From: Morella rubra
Taxonomy: Eukaryota > Streptophyta > Magnoliopsida > Fagales > Myricaceae
Direction: 5' to 3'
NCBI GenBank assembly: GCA_003952965.2
Contig: CM025856.1
Coordinates: forward strand, 558,797 to 622,796
Length of the DNA: 64,000 nt
Made by a program: the position numbers and the translations under genes. Below, one piece after another: positions 23,401 through 35,501 of the stretch. Every line of letters begins with the position of its first letter. The stretch's first letter is position 1. A model generated the notes under the pieces. That model was given only the letters and a program-made list of their open reading frames with translations. It searched no databases and was not told the origin of the DNA.

Positions 23401-25721
23401 ATACGTACAGCCCTGAAAGTTCAACAACAAGCCAAATGCTTCCCTGCAGCAGCCCCTTGTGCACAACTCAATGCCACTCGGTTAGTAATGCTTGTGCTTA
23501 CCAAGTTGAGTACGCTTCAGCCAACACTTCATCTGGCGGGGTCTTGGTAGCGGATGTTTTGCATTTGGTTACAGATGATGGTCAATCAAAAGCTGTTGAT
23601 CCTCAGATTATTTTGGGGTATGTTCTTTTCCATGGCATCCCTTACCGAAGCGCTGGGGGAAAAAATTAGTATTTAAAACCAGCTCCTAGGCAGTTTTTAG
23701 TGCTATAACAAGAATGCAGTATAGTTCCCACACAGGCAGTTTTTCTAGTGGACGATTGCAGTACTGATGTTCTCTCTCTTGTGACATCAAGAATTGGAAC
23801 ATATGATCAGATACCTACATAGGTGATGCTTGCTAGATCAACAATATGATATCAGATATATACATAAACAGGGAATGATCATGTTACTGGATATATATAT
23901 ATACACATACATACACACATATATATATATCTGAGTCTGTAATATTGTCACCAACTCTTTTCGTACCCTTCATTGATGGGCTAGCATTACCCTGTTATTT
24001 CTTGAAGTTGATACCTCTTTGTGATCTAACCATTCTGTTAATTTGTTGCAGTTGTGGTGAAGTTCAGACTGGCCTCTTTCTCGGGGTTGGAGCACCAAAC
24101 GGGCTGTTTGGACTTGGTATGGGTAATATATCTGTTCCTAGCATCTTAGCAGCAGAAGAGTTTCCAAATGCTTTTGTCATGTGTTTTGCTCATGATGGGC
24201 CCGGAAGAATCAGTTTTGGAAACAATGGCAGCTCGGGGCAAGGAGAAACACCATTCGATCTTGGGGAACCAAGGTTATATAAGTTTTCACTTGTTGAGAT
24301 TGCTAATATTGCTCATGGGAGAGTTTGTTTATTTGGGCGAGAAATTAACGGTTTTTTAATATAATTTCATGCTAAATGTTACTGATTTTTCTGTGGGAAT
24401 TACTTGTTATCAGCCCAAGCTATTACCACATCAGCATGACTCAAATTAATGTGGGAAGTAATTCTTCTGTGCTGGGGGTCAGTGCAATCTTTGACACTGG
24501 TGCATCATTTACAAGCCTATCCGATCCAGCCTATACTTTTATTTCTGAGAGTGTAAGTTCATGAAACATTGTGTTTCATAAAATTTTTTGATATTTCATC
24601 GATCCTACAACATTAATTAATATGAGCATTTACGATTTTCATTTGCTTTTCAGTTCAATTCTCAGGTCGAAGAAAAGCGGCTTTCTTCAAATTCTCGTAT
24701 CCCCTTTGAATATTGTTATGTCTTGAGGTGATCTATATATATATATCCAGAGAAATCTATTCATATATGCTTTGTATTTGCTAGCTTTTCGTTTGAGTTC
24801 TAAGGTACTGCATTCCGCTAAATTCGTATATTGTAGTGCAAATCAAACCACCATATACGTTCCTGACACGAATCTGACAATGGAAAGTGGAGCCGTATAT
24901 TCTGTCTCTAATCCAACGGTAGTGATTTCTGTTCAGGTGTGGTGATCTAATTACTAGTACGTGATGGTGCTTTAGTTTAATTTATATTCCTACTTGAGTT
25001 AAGGTACGTTATTATATTATTTTTGTTGCGGTTTTCAGGGGCATGGAGATATTTACTGTCTCGCTATTTTCAGGAGTCAAGACATTAACGTTATAGGACG
25101 TAAGTATATATATCTACTTTTCAGTAACATTGTTTATTAGCGGAGGAGGAAAACAAAAACCTATGTTTTGGTCGACATATTTACCTTAAACGTCCTATTT
25201 GTCTCTTGTCCCCTTTTATCAATGAAAGCTAAGATAATATTGTATCCTCATGCTGCTGTTTGATCGAGCTGACGAATTGCTACTTAATTACTAACATGAA
25301 TTTATTTGTTTTCACGATCAGAAAACTTCATGACTAATTACAACTTAGTTTTTGATCGCGACCGGATGGTGTTGGGTTGGACTTGGACGGACAACTGTAA
25401 GTGCAGTTCTTGTTCCACCTTTTCTTTGCTATATAACGTTGAATATTTTCGATGTCCAATTTCTATTTCTCTTGGGTGAGTCTTGCCATGTGATTCCCAG
25501 GCTACACTCCACCAGCTAGCAGCCCATCAAAATCTCCTGCTGTTCCCCCTCCTCCTCCTGCCGTCAGCCCCCAAACTCCAACGGGAAGTGGAAACAAGTC
25601 TCACACAGTACCTTTGGCATCAACACCACCACCACCACCTAATGATTCGCCCAAGTTGAAGCCTGTTACTTGCGCACTGATCATAATAATTCTCCTTCTT
25701 TCGTTTTCTGCCATTGTTTGA
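20420..25721 (+). CDS. Aspartyl protease copy D (APF1-like), intact
   Basis: A predicted secreted or GPI-anchored A1-family aspartyl endopeptidase. Exons: 20420-20733, 21309-21450, 23388-23617, 24052-24273, 24414-24552, 24654-24727, 24837-24936, 25039-25099, 25322-25396 and 25501-25721, summing to 1578 bases (525 codons plus stop). All introns are GT-AG; intron 2 is long (1.9 kb). The signal peptide begins MAWHRVTSTRYSS, and GFDIHHRFSD follows. The first catalytic motif is LDTGSDLFWLPC (Asp near 125). The second is FDTGASF (Asp near 330), with Ala where B and C have Thr; the Asp-Thr-Gly core is kept, so activity is plausible. The stalk is very Pro-rich, with a run of five Pro. Exons 1-2 are close to copy C, but the 3' half forms its own type, shared with the relic at 3.3 kb. 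Confidence 0.9.
23891..23932. repeat. TA/CA microsatellite in copy D intron 3
   Basis: A compound run of TA and CA/TACA units within intron 3. Confidence 0.8.
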
Positions 25722-25844
25722 TCGTTCGATCCCGAGGTCCATCACATATAGAGGACGCAATGTGGTTATATATATAAGGGTCATTGCTGAACACATTGGA
25801 AGCACGCATGGTTTTCTTCGCTTTGCTTTCTTTCTGAAAAAACC

Positions 25845-26821
25845 AGTTTAGACCTTAATAACATTTAAAGTCGGTGAATACCTATTTTCCCTCTAATTAA
25901 CAAGTCAAAAATAATTTTAAAACATGTTCTAAAATTGTTCAGCTAGATATGCATAAAAAACAACTCAATCAACAAATAGGCAGCGAAAAATTAAAACAAA
26001 CTTCAATCACACAAAGAGATAATTGGTGACGAAGTGGAAAACCTTTGAAATATCATTCAAAAGAAAAACCACTCCGAGCTAGCAGCCACCTAGAATCTAC
26101 TAAGAAAAAAATCTTACAAACAGTGATTCAGACACAGCAACCCCAGTTGCTTGACTCTGACAACCTTGATATAATAATCTAAGCCTCCCTACTTAGACCT
26201 GCTCCGTGCGACATTCCCCTCAGACCTTTAAGGATCTTCTTATGGATTCTTCATGAACAAACTTTGTTCTTTAGCACGTCTTCAACACCATGAAGGTTAC
26301 AAAGATTTTTGAAGGAAGAATAGAGAAAAACTCATCAATATTGAAGTACAAATCTTCTGGTGTTATTCTCTCAAGGAAGGAGGCACAAATATTCTCAATG
26401 GAAGCCTCAATAGAGTTATAGTCGGCCTCTCACGAAACTTAGTAGGGTTGCCCAAGTTTTCACAAGGAAAGTCCAAAAATTCAGTGATTTTTGAAATTTG
26501 CCGGAAGTCACTCGAGCACGGATCTAGCGCCCGTCAAACGCTATGTTTCTATCTAAAATTATAACTGAATACTTGAGCGCTTGTTGAACTCTAGATGAAC
26601 GTGATGACTTTGTTTGAAATTTTTCAAGGCTGCTCGAGCACTTGTTGAATGCTAGTTGAATGTGATGAATCTGTCTGAATTTTTCAAGGGCACTCGAGCG
26701 CTTGTTGAACGCTAGTTGAACGTGATGACTTTGTCTGAATTTTTCCAAGGGCATTTAAGCGTGATGAGACTTTGGACAGACCAATTCTAACTCTTGAACA
26801 AATGAGGGGACCAAAATTACA
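25845..26821. repeat. Dispersed repeat between copy D and the orphan exon
   Basis: It shares ordered landmarks with the repeat at 17.8-19.8 kb (GTTTAGACC, GGTGAATA, TGACGAAGT, ACCACTCCG). It ends abruptly where exon 10 homology begins at 26822, so it may have inserted into, or been joined to, the truncated gene. No protein-coding content was seen. Confidence 0.45.
26575..26756. repeat. Three tandem 60-61-bp repeats
   Basis: Units at 26575-26635, 26636-26695 and 26696-26756 each begin GAGC[GA]CTTGTTGAA, with few mismatches. On the minus strand the period is close to 20 codons, and an open frame (26524-26754) reads LEKFRQ-HH-QLAFNK repeatedly. The frame has no recognised family and is probably incidental to a repeat inside a transposable element. 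Confidence 0.8.
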
Positions 26822-27020
26822 ACGGTACTGAAGAGAATGTAAACAATACTGCACCTAGCAGAAGCTCATCACAATCTACTGCTGTTCCCTCTCCTCCTGC
26901 TGTCAAACCCCGATCTTCTCTCCGCAAGCTCCAACAAAAAGTGATTCACCCAAGTTAAAGTCTTTTACTTGCGCGCTGATTATCATAATGCTCGTTGTTT
27001 CGTTTACTGCGGTGGTTTGA
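26822..27020 (+). pseudogene. Orphan last exon of an A/C-type aspartyl protease
   Basis: It matches exon 10 of copies A and C from the GGTACTGA-GAGAATGTAAAC block to the stop codon. The first few bases of the exon and all upstream exons are missing. An indel in the Pro-rich part (CGATCTTCTCTCCGC in place of CGAGCTCCTCCCC) shifts the frame to a TAA near 26957. The downstream flank to about 27340 and again from 27654 also matches the 3' flanks of A and C. It marks a deleted C-type gene that stood after copy D. Confidence 0.8.
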
Positions 27021-27328
27021 TCAGTCTTCTTATTTGTTGATGCTTTTTCGATCCCTTCCCACATATATAATATAAAGCGTATCATGTATAATGTCGTTAG
27101 GGTCGTTGCAGAACGCATTGGAAACATTGTTTCTTTGCTTTGTCTTCTCTTCCCTACAAGAATTGTAATAAGTGTATAGTACCTACCATTGATCAATACA
27201 AGATGGGATTGTTAATAAAGATTCAAGTTTTCATTCTGTGAACACAACGTGGGTAAATTTTTATGATTTCTGCAAATTGTAAGTTCCTCTGTCCCTTAAG
27301 GTCAAATGATATGTAGGTCGGTCACAAA

Positions 27329-27337
27329 AATTTACAA
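27329..27337. repeat. Left 9-bp target-site duplication
   Basis: AATTTACAA, repeated at 27654-27662. A single uninterrupted copy stands at the same place after copy A (2762-2770) and copy C (17675-17683). Confidence 0.8.
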
Positions 27338-27653
27338 GGGGTAAAATCACTTTGAGCCCTCAAATTATCAAGCAAATTTTAAATAGGATCTCAAACTACC
27401 AATTATCTTGACACATTAAACTCTCCAACTTCTACAGTTAATAAAATTACGCCCTGAACTAAAATATGATAGTCAAAATCGTGTCGTGTAACTCATTTAT
27501 AATATACGTGACACGAGTTTGATAGTTGAATTTTTTTAGGAGCGCAAATCAATGAAATTTGATAGTTTGTGGGCTCAATGTGTCAAGATTGGTAGCTTGG
27601 GGTCCTATCTGAAATTTGTTTGGTAATTTAGGGGCTCAAAGTGACTTTTCTCC
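27338..27653. mobile_element. MITE, about 316 bp, with 9-bp target duplication
   Basis: The ends are inverted repeats: the left end reads GGGGTAAAATCACTTTGAGC and the right end is the near reverse complement (GGGCTCAAAGTGACTTTTCTCC written in two parts, GGGCTCAAAGTGAC then TTTTCTCC). The similarity extends about 130 bp inward on each side. The flanking AATTTACAA is a 9-bp duplication, the size typical of Mutator-like elements. The paralogous flanks of copies A and C lack the element, which proves insertion. It has no coding capacity. Confidence 0.85.
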
Positions 27654-27662
27654 AATTTACAA
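27654..27662. repeat. Right 9-bp target-site duplication
   Basis: Second copy of AATTTACAA, after which the paralogous 3' flank resumes. Confidence 0.8.
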
Positions 27663-29251
27663 TGAGAACATTCGATAATATCAACAGGGGGCACTTTTTA
27701 ATCTAATGATGCATGGTAATGACTTCCGCAGCAAAACAATATCGATTGTTCTTTTTTGTTAAAGAAAAAGGGAAAATGATAACTTCCCCAGAAAAAAAAA
27801 AAAAAATGAAAACCATATCATGTGGCGCTCCATGGAATTGTCTTCGATGAGGGAAATCAATTAATAACTAATAATTCAAATTTCAATCTTATTCGATCTT
27901 ATTCGATCTCTGTCAATGGCAGAAAGAAGCTGGTTCATTAAGCCAAATTTTTTCATCCAATACCCCGCGCGACCTTTGAATATAGTCTTAGACATTACTG
28001 TCAATTCATTTTAAATATAAAAAAAACTTATTTTTCGTTCAATTTGGCAGAGACTATAAAGTATCTAATATATATAGATATAAGTTAGAAGATATAATGT
28101 GTTAAGATCGATAATTTATGATCTAATGTATAGGTCAGATACCTCAATTAATCACCCTATCACTATCAAAGCATGTCTGGGATCACTTATAAAATATTCT
28201 AACAAAATCAAAGCCCTTATTACGGGTAGTCACGTAACACAATATTTTACATTTTACGTTTGGGGCATTTAATCGGGTCGTGTTGAACTGCCAATGTTTG
28301 AAGAGAAATAGATATCTTTTTTTAATATTTTTTTTTCTTGTGAGGCTAACAGGACAGTACTTGACCACATCAGAGACAAGGGTAATTATAAAAAAAACCA
28401 TAAAGGCATTTTCGTGCGTTGAACTGCCAATGTTTGAAAAAAACAAAAACGAAAAAACACAAGGGTCTTTAATTAGCGGTTCCGGGAATCTTGGCGCTAA
28501 TATTGCATGGGTCGTATGAAATTTATAACTAATTAAGCAAATTGATCTCTAATATTACAATCTGGGGAAAGTATTTCTGTATATATGTATAAAGTAGTGG
28601 AGCCTTGAATATAATTATCAGGGTTCTCCCCTCAATCATCGGCCAATCTTGTTTGTTTAATCATTTTTAACTACCTTAAAATTGCTAAAAAAAAGCCGAC
28701 ATGTTAAGGTACGTAGGTACAGCAGATAATATGTACTGCCGGGCGTTCCGAATTGTCCTGCAAATGTAGCCAATAAATTAGTTGGATAAATTATTAAATT
28801 GTATGTGTCAACGTACTGCTTCACCGACTGCATGTGACTATCTCTTCGTCAACTCCCCAGTGTCTTGAAAGCATGTGACACGTATACATAATACGTACGT
28901 AGCACTATCAAGCAGAGTTTGCCAGCTGAAATATCTGATTCATGATGAGTCAGCGAATTTTAATAATTACCAACAACATGGGACAACCTCGTACTAGTCA
29001 TATCCTTCCCCAGTTCGACAGGTCAACGAAAAAGAGCAAAAAAGAAAAAAGCCATGGTTTTTCTGGGAGACAGAGAATAATTTCCCCAGAGAATCTCAAC
29101 GAATCATTCTTTATAGTTACAGCTAGCTAACGTTGACGGAATACATCCCCAGCTATGTGTGGGTGTGGCTATCTGATCTGATCAACGACTTACATATCCC
29201 TCCTTCCTTAGATGAGAACGCTCCAAGTCCAACCTTACTCACTAGGCGGCC
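27663..29251. other. Intergenic upstream of copy E
   Basis: No gene is supported. A 21-bp exact direct repeat (within it GAACTGCCAATGTTTG) occurs at 28282-28302 and 28418-28438. An A-rich run stands at 27790-27806. A TGAGTCAGC motif near 28945 resembles a bZIP site but is unsupported as such. Confidence 0.4.
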
Positions 29252-29259
29252 TATAAATA
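29252..29259 (+). promoter_or_regulatory. TATA box of copy E
   Basis: TATAAATA stands 80-87 bp before the ATG of copy E, a normal distance for a plant TATA box with a short leader. Confidence 0.6.
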
Positions 29260-29338
29260 CTTCTAACATTCTTCGTATTCATTCCATGCATGCCCTAGAT
29301 AAACTCACTGAGACGAGTTACACGGCACCTACTCTCTC

Positions 29339-32300
29339 ATGGCTAATTGGACTCGTAGTACTTCTCCATGCACATCTATAATATTTGTTCTGCTACTGAG
29401 CTTAGGTTCCCCGGCCTGTTACGTGTCCGGCGCCACAATGGGGTTCGACATGTACCATCGGTTCTCAGAACCAGTTAAGAGAATCCTGGGGACCGAGGGG
29501 CTGCCGGAGAAAGGGACCATAGAATACTACGTCGCAATGGCCCACCGGGACCGCTCAATTCATGCCCGCCGTCTCCTTGATGCCGGCAAAAACCAGTCGC
29601 CGCTCACTTTCGCAAATGGAAACGAGACATTCCATATAGACGTCGATCAGTAGTATGATCCTCCAACCACGTGCTCTCCTACATGTTCTGATCATAATTC
29701 CCTCTTCTTCTTTTTTTTTCTTTCTTTTTTCTCTTGAAAACTTTTAGAGCTTTTTGAGCAATTGTTTACCCAGCATTTTCTGTTAATTTACTACACTCGG
29801 TTTAAATGATGATTTCTTTAGTCTTTATTTTTTTTTTTTTTTTGTTAATTTTTCTTGTTGACCAAACAAGGGATATTGCAGGTTATGGGGTTCGATCTGC
29901 GCGTCACTTTTCTGAGCTAACCATATGCTTTTTGGTATTTCAGTTTGTATTATGCGAATGTTTCTGTGGGGACACCAAGTTTATCATTCTTGGTAGCATT
30001 AGACACAGGCAGTAGTTTGTTCTGGCTACCTTGCGACTGTAATTCCAGTACAGATGCTACATGCCAAACTACGTCCATTTACTCACCATCGACTGGACAG
30101 GTAAGTTATCCTGATTGTTGCACTTCATGTTTTTTTTTTTAGTTAATTTAATTAGTTGCTTTGGAATCATGGATTGTCGATCGGGTTATAAATGCTATGA
30201 TCTGAAGTTAAATTTTTCTGTAATTTTGTCGTCTATCTCGTCTCAAACTATATATATGTTGTTGTGCTGCTTGCTGTGAAATGAGATAGGTAGACTATTG
30301 TGCCCGTTGTGTCCAGTACCTATATATATATATATGCTGTTTGGGTATTAGACTAGAGCTATAGCTAGCTAGTTTCTGATCGTGTTGACTTAGACTTAGG
30401 GCGTCCGATCCCCCTATCCGTGTATATTTTTTTGTTTCTTTCTTAATGCACTTAACTGCAAATATACCCAAAAAAAAATGTGAAGCTATTTATTGTGATC
30501 TCCACGGCAAAAGTTCTTATTTAAATTCTTTTATGAAGCAGGAGATCATCCTTAACAATTACAGCCCTCAAAATTCATCAACAAGCGAAATAGTTTCCTG
30601 TAACAACAGTACCTACTGGTGCTCCACCCCATGCTCTTCGGCAAGTAGTAGTTGTTCTTATGGAACTCGCTATGCGGATGGTACTCAATCATCTGGGATC
30701 CTTGTGGAAGATGTTTTACACTTAATTACAGATGATGATCGATTAAATCCTGTCAACACTCGGATTACCATTGGGTAGGTCATTTTGCATTACTTTTTAT
30801 TTTTATTTTTAGAGTATTTGGGGTACAAATCTCGGGCATCACCCCCTATATACTAGACTCGGATAGACATGGTCTAATTTAACGCACTACAAGGCCTTAT
30901 AACGTCTCAGACAAATTTTGGACACTTTAAGTAGTACCACAACTTATGTATCAAGTAAGTCAAAAATTTGCACGTAAACGGTAAGATTCAAACTCACACT
31001 CATCAAGTGGAAGTCCGTCTTTCTAACCATTTATATATGGTCGGTGGAAATATTTGAAACCTCTTATTGCCTTTTTGTTTATATCATAAAAATCCACTAG
31101 ATATACTACACAGAAGTTATAGCATGGCTTTTAAAGTGAGGATGATAGTGATTTAGATCACTACATATGATGTAACATCTTCGAAAATGGATTGGAAATT
31201 TATGAGTAATGTAAGTTGGGTAACGTATGTGACCTAAAAAATCTCTAAAGGGCGGATATTTTGGCAAATGTATATATGCTACACATGGTATGGCTTAAAT
31301 TACCAGAAAAATATCTGAGCCTTGTTTTTAACCCGCTGCTCAGATTTTTCAGCTGCTTTCGTTTGTTTGTGACCCTTGTCTTGTATCTAACCGCGCGCGT
31401 TACTTTCCCGCAGTTGTCAAACTCAGTCAGGCGGCCCAGATCCACCGATAAACGGTCTAATGGGGCTAGAATATTTCATGGATAAAAGATCTGTTCCTTC
31501 CGTTCCTAACACCTTAGCGAGAAATCGGCTTGCCTCAAATTCTTTTTCCATGTGCTTTGGACCTGACGGAGCTGGGAGAATCAGTTTTGGAAATAAGGGC
31601 AGCTCAGACCAGAGAGAGACTCCATTCACCATCGGGCAAGATCCATCGTAAGTTTGCTATTAATTACTTCTCCATATTGCTAATTAACGCTGAAGGAAAA
31701 GTTTTGTCTTGTTTGGCAATCGAAGACTTATCTTTGACCTGAGCTCTATAATCCATTCATGGGAACGTACATGTTATATATCAGTCCAGGGGCATACAAC
31801 ATCAGCATTACTCATATAACTCTGGGAAACAATACCAGCTCTGATCAGCAGGAGTTTAGTGCAATGTTTGACTCTTTTGCAGCAATTACACACCTGACCC
31901 AGGCAACTTATGATTTCATCAGTCAGAGTGTAAGTTCTTAATTTAAATAGAGGGTAACATATAGTATCAATGTTTATTACATGTGAGTAGTACGTATCTA
32001 GCTAATTGCTTTATATATGTTATTTTGCAGTTCACTTCCCAGGTCCATGAAAGTTCATATTTTGGTGTCTACCCATTTGAATTCTGTTACACTACTTTAA
32101 GATCATCTGAAAAACACATTGGTCTGATCTATTTGTGTCAGCATCTATCGATCTTCTTCAAATTTGAGGCACCGACTAATTCCCGTCTCTGTGCAATGTA
32201 TGTCATAACAGCTATATTCCGAATTTAACTCTGACAATGGAAGGTGGAGACCAATACATTATCACAAACCCAACAGAACCGAACTACAATTCTACGGTGT

Positions 32301-33341
32301 GATCTCATGACTTAATCCATTGTGTTAATCTTCTATTCCTGCTCTAGTACTACTTATGCTGAGATTTGATGTTGCTATATATCTCCAGACTGAAACTTCG
32401 TATCAGTGTCTTGGAATTCTCAGGAGTGCTACTAATTTGAACATCATAGGACGTGAGTATATCTGCTTATAGAACGTTAACTTCTCTTTTTGATTTGTTG
32501 GCATTCCTTCCTTTAATTAAAAGTCGACCATCAGAAGTATAAATATTCTTCTGGAAGTCCTGGACAACCTTCCTTGCTGATCTGGTCTGGTTGCAACTTG
32601 TTGAAGACAACCGAATTATGAAGTTCATAAAAAGCAAGAGAACTGCTCGAATAATTTTCCTTCTTTTTAGATTGATGGAACGCGTTTCTTCTGATAGGAA
32701 GAACCGGGACTAGGGAGGGCCAATTGATTGAAAGATCGACTAAGAAGTAGATCATTTGATCATTTAGTTCATAATATTTCCGTACATTTCTCTTCACATG
32801 CGGATCGTATATATATATGGAGGCTTTTTTAGATCGCCACTTACAACGATGTACGTTTATTTGTCTTCATGTAGAAAACTTCATGACCGGTTATGAGATA
32901 GTGTTTGATGGAGACAGGGATGTACTGGGTTGGAAGCCCTCCAACTGTGAGTATATATATATATAATTCCCACCTTTCCCTTTTTTCAAGACAGAATTAT
33001 ACTGTTCGTAAGTTTCTCGTGAGCTTGATCTCCACGGTGACCTCTTTACATGGTTTTTAACGAGACCTGCTGCTATATATCCCCCAGGTGGGTATGCTGA
33101 GAATTCGAACGCACCTATCAGCCAACCGCAGCTCTCTCCTTTCAGCCCACCGGCCCCACCGGACTCTCCTAACAGCCAATCAGTACCTCCTGCCGTTAAC
33201 CCGGATGCCCCACGTGGGAGTGGAAACGGTTCTTCTACACCTGCAGTATCAACGTCCCACAGTGACTCTGCCGAGTTGAAGACTTTTACTCGGGCATCCC
33301 TCATGCTTCTCGTTTCCTTTCTCGCCTTTGTAATTTGCTGA
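29339..33341 (+). CDS. Aspartyl protease-like copy E, degenerate second active site
   Basis: A divergent array member. Exons: 29339-29652, 29944-30100, 30542-30774, 31414-31647, 31785-31929, 32031-32101, 32212-32296, 32389-32452, 32875-32946 and 33088-33341. They sum to 1629 bases (542 codons plus stop) with no internal stop. A signal peptide begins MANWTRSTSPCTS. The first catalytic motif is LDTGSSLFWLPC (Asp near 125). The second reads FDSFAAI (Asp near 342) where the family has FD[ST]G[TA]SF: the glycine of Asp-Ser/Thr-Gly and the next Thr are lost. Exon 6 ends in AAG followed by ATCATC instead of GT, so the frame is kept only if a non-canonical donor is used. The stalk and hydrophobic tail are present. 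It may be a pseudoenzyme under relaxed constraint or a young pseudogene; the long open frame favours recent function. Confidence 0.75.
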
Positions 33342-33536
33342 GGTTTTCTCAAGCAACTATATGTGTGTGGCTTTTAACCGGAAAAAAAAATGTGTGTGGC
33401 CCTTTTTATATGTCCTGAAATCAGTGTAACGTTCGTACTTTAAAGTACCGGTCATCGTATGAGTACCGAGTACGTGGCCTTTTTTCTTTTTTTTGTGCGG
33501 CCTTTCTGCTTGGGTGAAATTAAGGTTGTCTTTTTC

Positions 33537-33542
33537 AATAAA
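33537..33542 (+). terminator. Possible poly(A) signal of copy E
   Basis: AATAAA 196 bp after the stop codon, preceded by a T-rich stretch. Confidence 0.4.
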
Positions 33543-34057
33543 GAATAATTATATTTAATTATGGGCCTATTAATTAAACTATTCGTCTAAGTGAAAGTTT
33601 CGCTGCAAATTTACTAATTCCGAGATATTATACAAGAGAAAAATGATAATCTTGATTATGGATTAAACGAGGCTAGCTCGTTGCTTCTACCTAACTCTCT
33701 TCTTTACCTCTAAGTTTTTTTATAAGAATAATAATTTTATATAGTATTAGAGTTAAGGTCTGTGCTAGTGTGATTGTTTTGTACTAATCTTGCATGTGCA
33801 TTTAAATATAAAGATGAATATTAATTTTAGGATTTAATTAATTTGAACTATTGAATAACGGAAAAACTGTTTTTTGTCGTGCATAATCATCTGTAGCTAT
33901 CTTTTTTGTTCATACTAAATTTATAAAATTCCTAAAAATATTGGTGCTATAGACTTTAGTTTTTGTCCCTTTATTATTAATTAATTATGTCTCAAATATA
34001 AGCCTCCTAGAATTAGCCTAGGAATGGAGATTCAAGTGATGCAAATGCTTTTTCTAC

Positions 34058-34088
<31 letters not shown>

Positions 34089-35501
34089 CTAAATTGTAAT
34101 GAGTTGAATCACTACAATAAATATGAGTTTCAATGACTAATTATTTAGTTACTCAGATTCTAAATCTCATCACGATAAGACATATAGCAACCAAACAAAA
34201 TGGTCCATGAGTGGTTGGAAATATTTCCTGTATATATTTTCTAGATTTTCATTTTATCGTTTATATATATGGATGACTTGTTGGTGTAATGGTGTTCTTC
34301 GTAAATAAGTGGGACCAAATAAAATAATTGGAGTCATATATAGTAACTAAAGACATTAATATAATCACTAAAAACTATTTGAGACCAAAAGAAAAAAAAA
34401 TTATCGACCACAAAAAAACTCGTAGCTAAAAAGTCTCAAATAAAATATTTATTAGCCACCAAGTCCAGTGGTTGACAATAATATTTGTGAGAAATAATCC
34501 AATATGTACTAATTTTTTCCTAAAGAAAGTTAATTAGGAACTAATTTTTCGTCGCTGTGGCTGTTTTTCTTGACGTTAATGGATCTGAGAGAATAGGCCT
34601 CCTTTGTAGAAAGTAATTTCTGAAATTCATCAATAAGAAAATAATTCTATTATTCCTTTTCAGTTTATTTCAGTTTATTCCCGTCTCCTTAACAAACGGG
34701 CCCTTCGGTTGGGCTTCATAACGATTTTAACAACCTCCTAGCAAATTCTCTATTTGACCTGGCCCAACTATTTGCCACATCACAACTCGACAACGTCTAT
34801 TGGCGACTCTCGACACATTTATTGCGTTTTAAAATATCTTTTATCTGATTTTGTTCCAACTCGGTTGCCAATCCATTGATTTTCTTCCAGTTCTTTGTTT
34901 CATATGGAAATAAAGCCGATATTCTGTCCATACGAACGAAAATGCTTTGATACAATTCCGTCATAATTCCAGCCTCCCAAAATTAGCCAAGGACAATATA
35001 TAATCGATCAAATTCATACTTATCTAATCGATCAAATTCACAATTTTAAGCAAGTGAAGATTTTTAATAAGTTTAAGTACTGTTCTTTTAAAAAAAAAGT
35101 AAGAGACAATGGCAATCGAGTAAATTTACACTAAATCAAAGGTGGAGCTATATCAATTCGAAATGGAATCACATACTTCGAATTTTCGAAACATTGTTAA
35201 ATTAATTTCAATGTAACCCAAAAACTTACGTTGATAAGAAATGACCGACATTTCCTACCAACATCCCAAAAGGAACCGCAAATAAGGTACATCACAAATT
35301 CCTACCTAAGAAAATGGTGAGATCCCAAACTGTGATTCACGGGAATTTGGGGTGATCACAATCACACCAACAAAATCAAATTGTGAAAAAGGGGGAAGGA
35401 AAAAAAACAATGCATGTCACTACATAATCTATCAAGCATCCTCAATCTCCATAATGTTCTTCTGTTAGGTGTTGAGAAAACAATTGAAACGCTTTGTGAT
35501 T
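33543..35501. other. AT-rich intergenic DNA
   Basis: No gene is seen. CACTACAATAAATATGAG near 34110 resembles the terminus of a CACTA-type element, and several subterminal-looking short motifs follow to about 34560. No matching opposite end was found, so no element is called. Confidence 0.4.

Noticed and set aside
28282-28438. Two copies of a 21-bp repeat considered as the start of a repeat array
   Set aside because: Only two copies 136 bp apart with dissimilar sequence between them; probably a small local duplication.
34110-34560. Possible CACTA transposon starting CACTACAATAAATATGAG
   Set aside because: No matching inverted terminus (TTGTAGTG) or 3-bp duplication could be found downstream.
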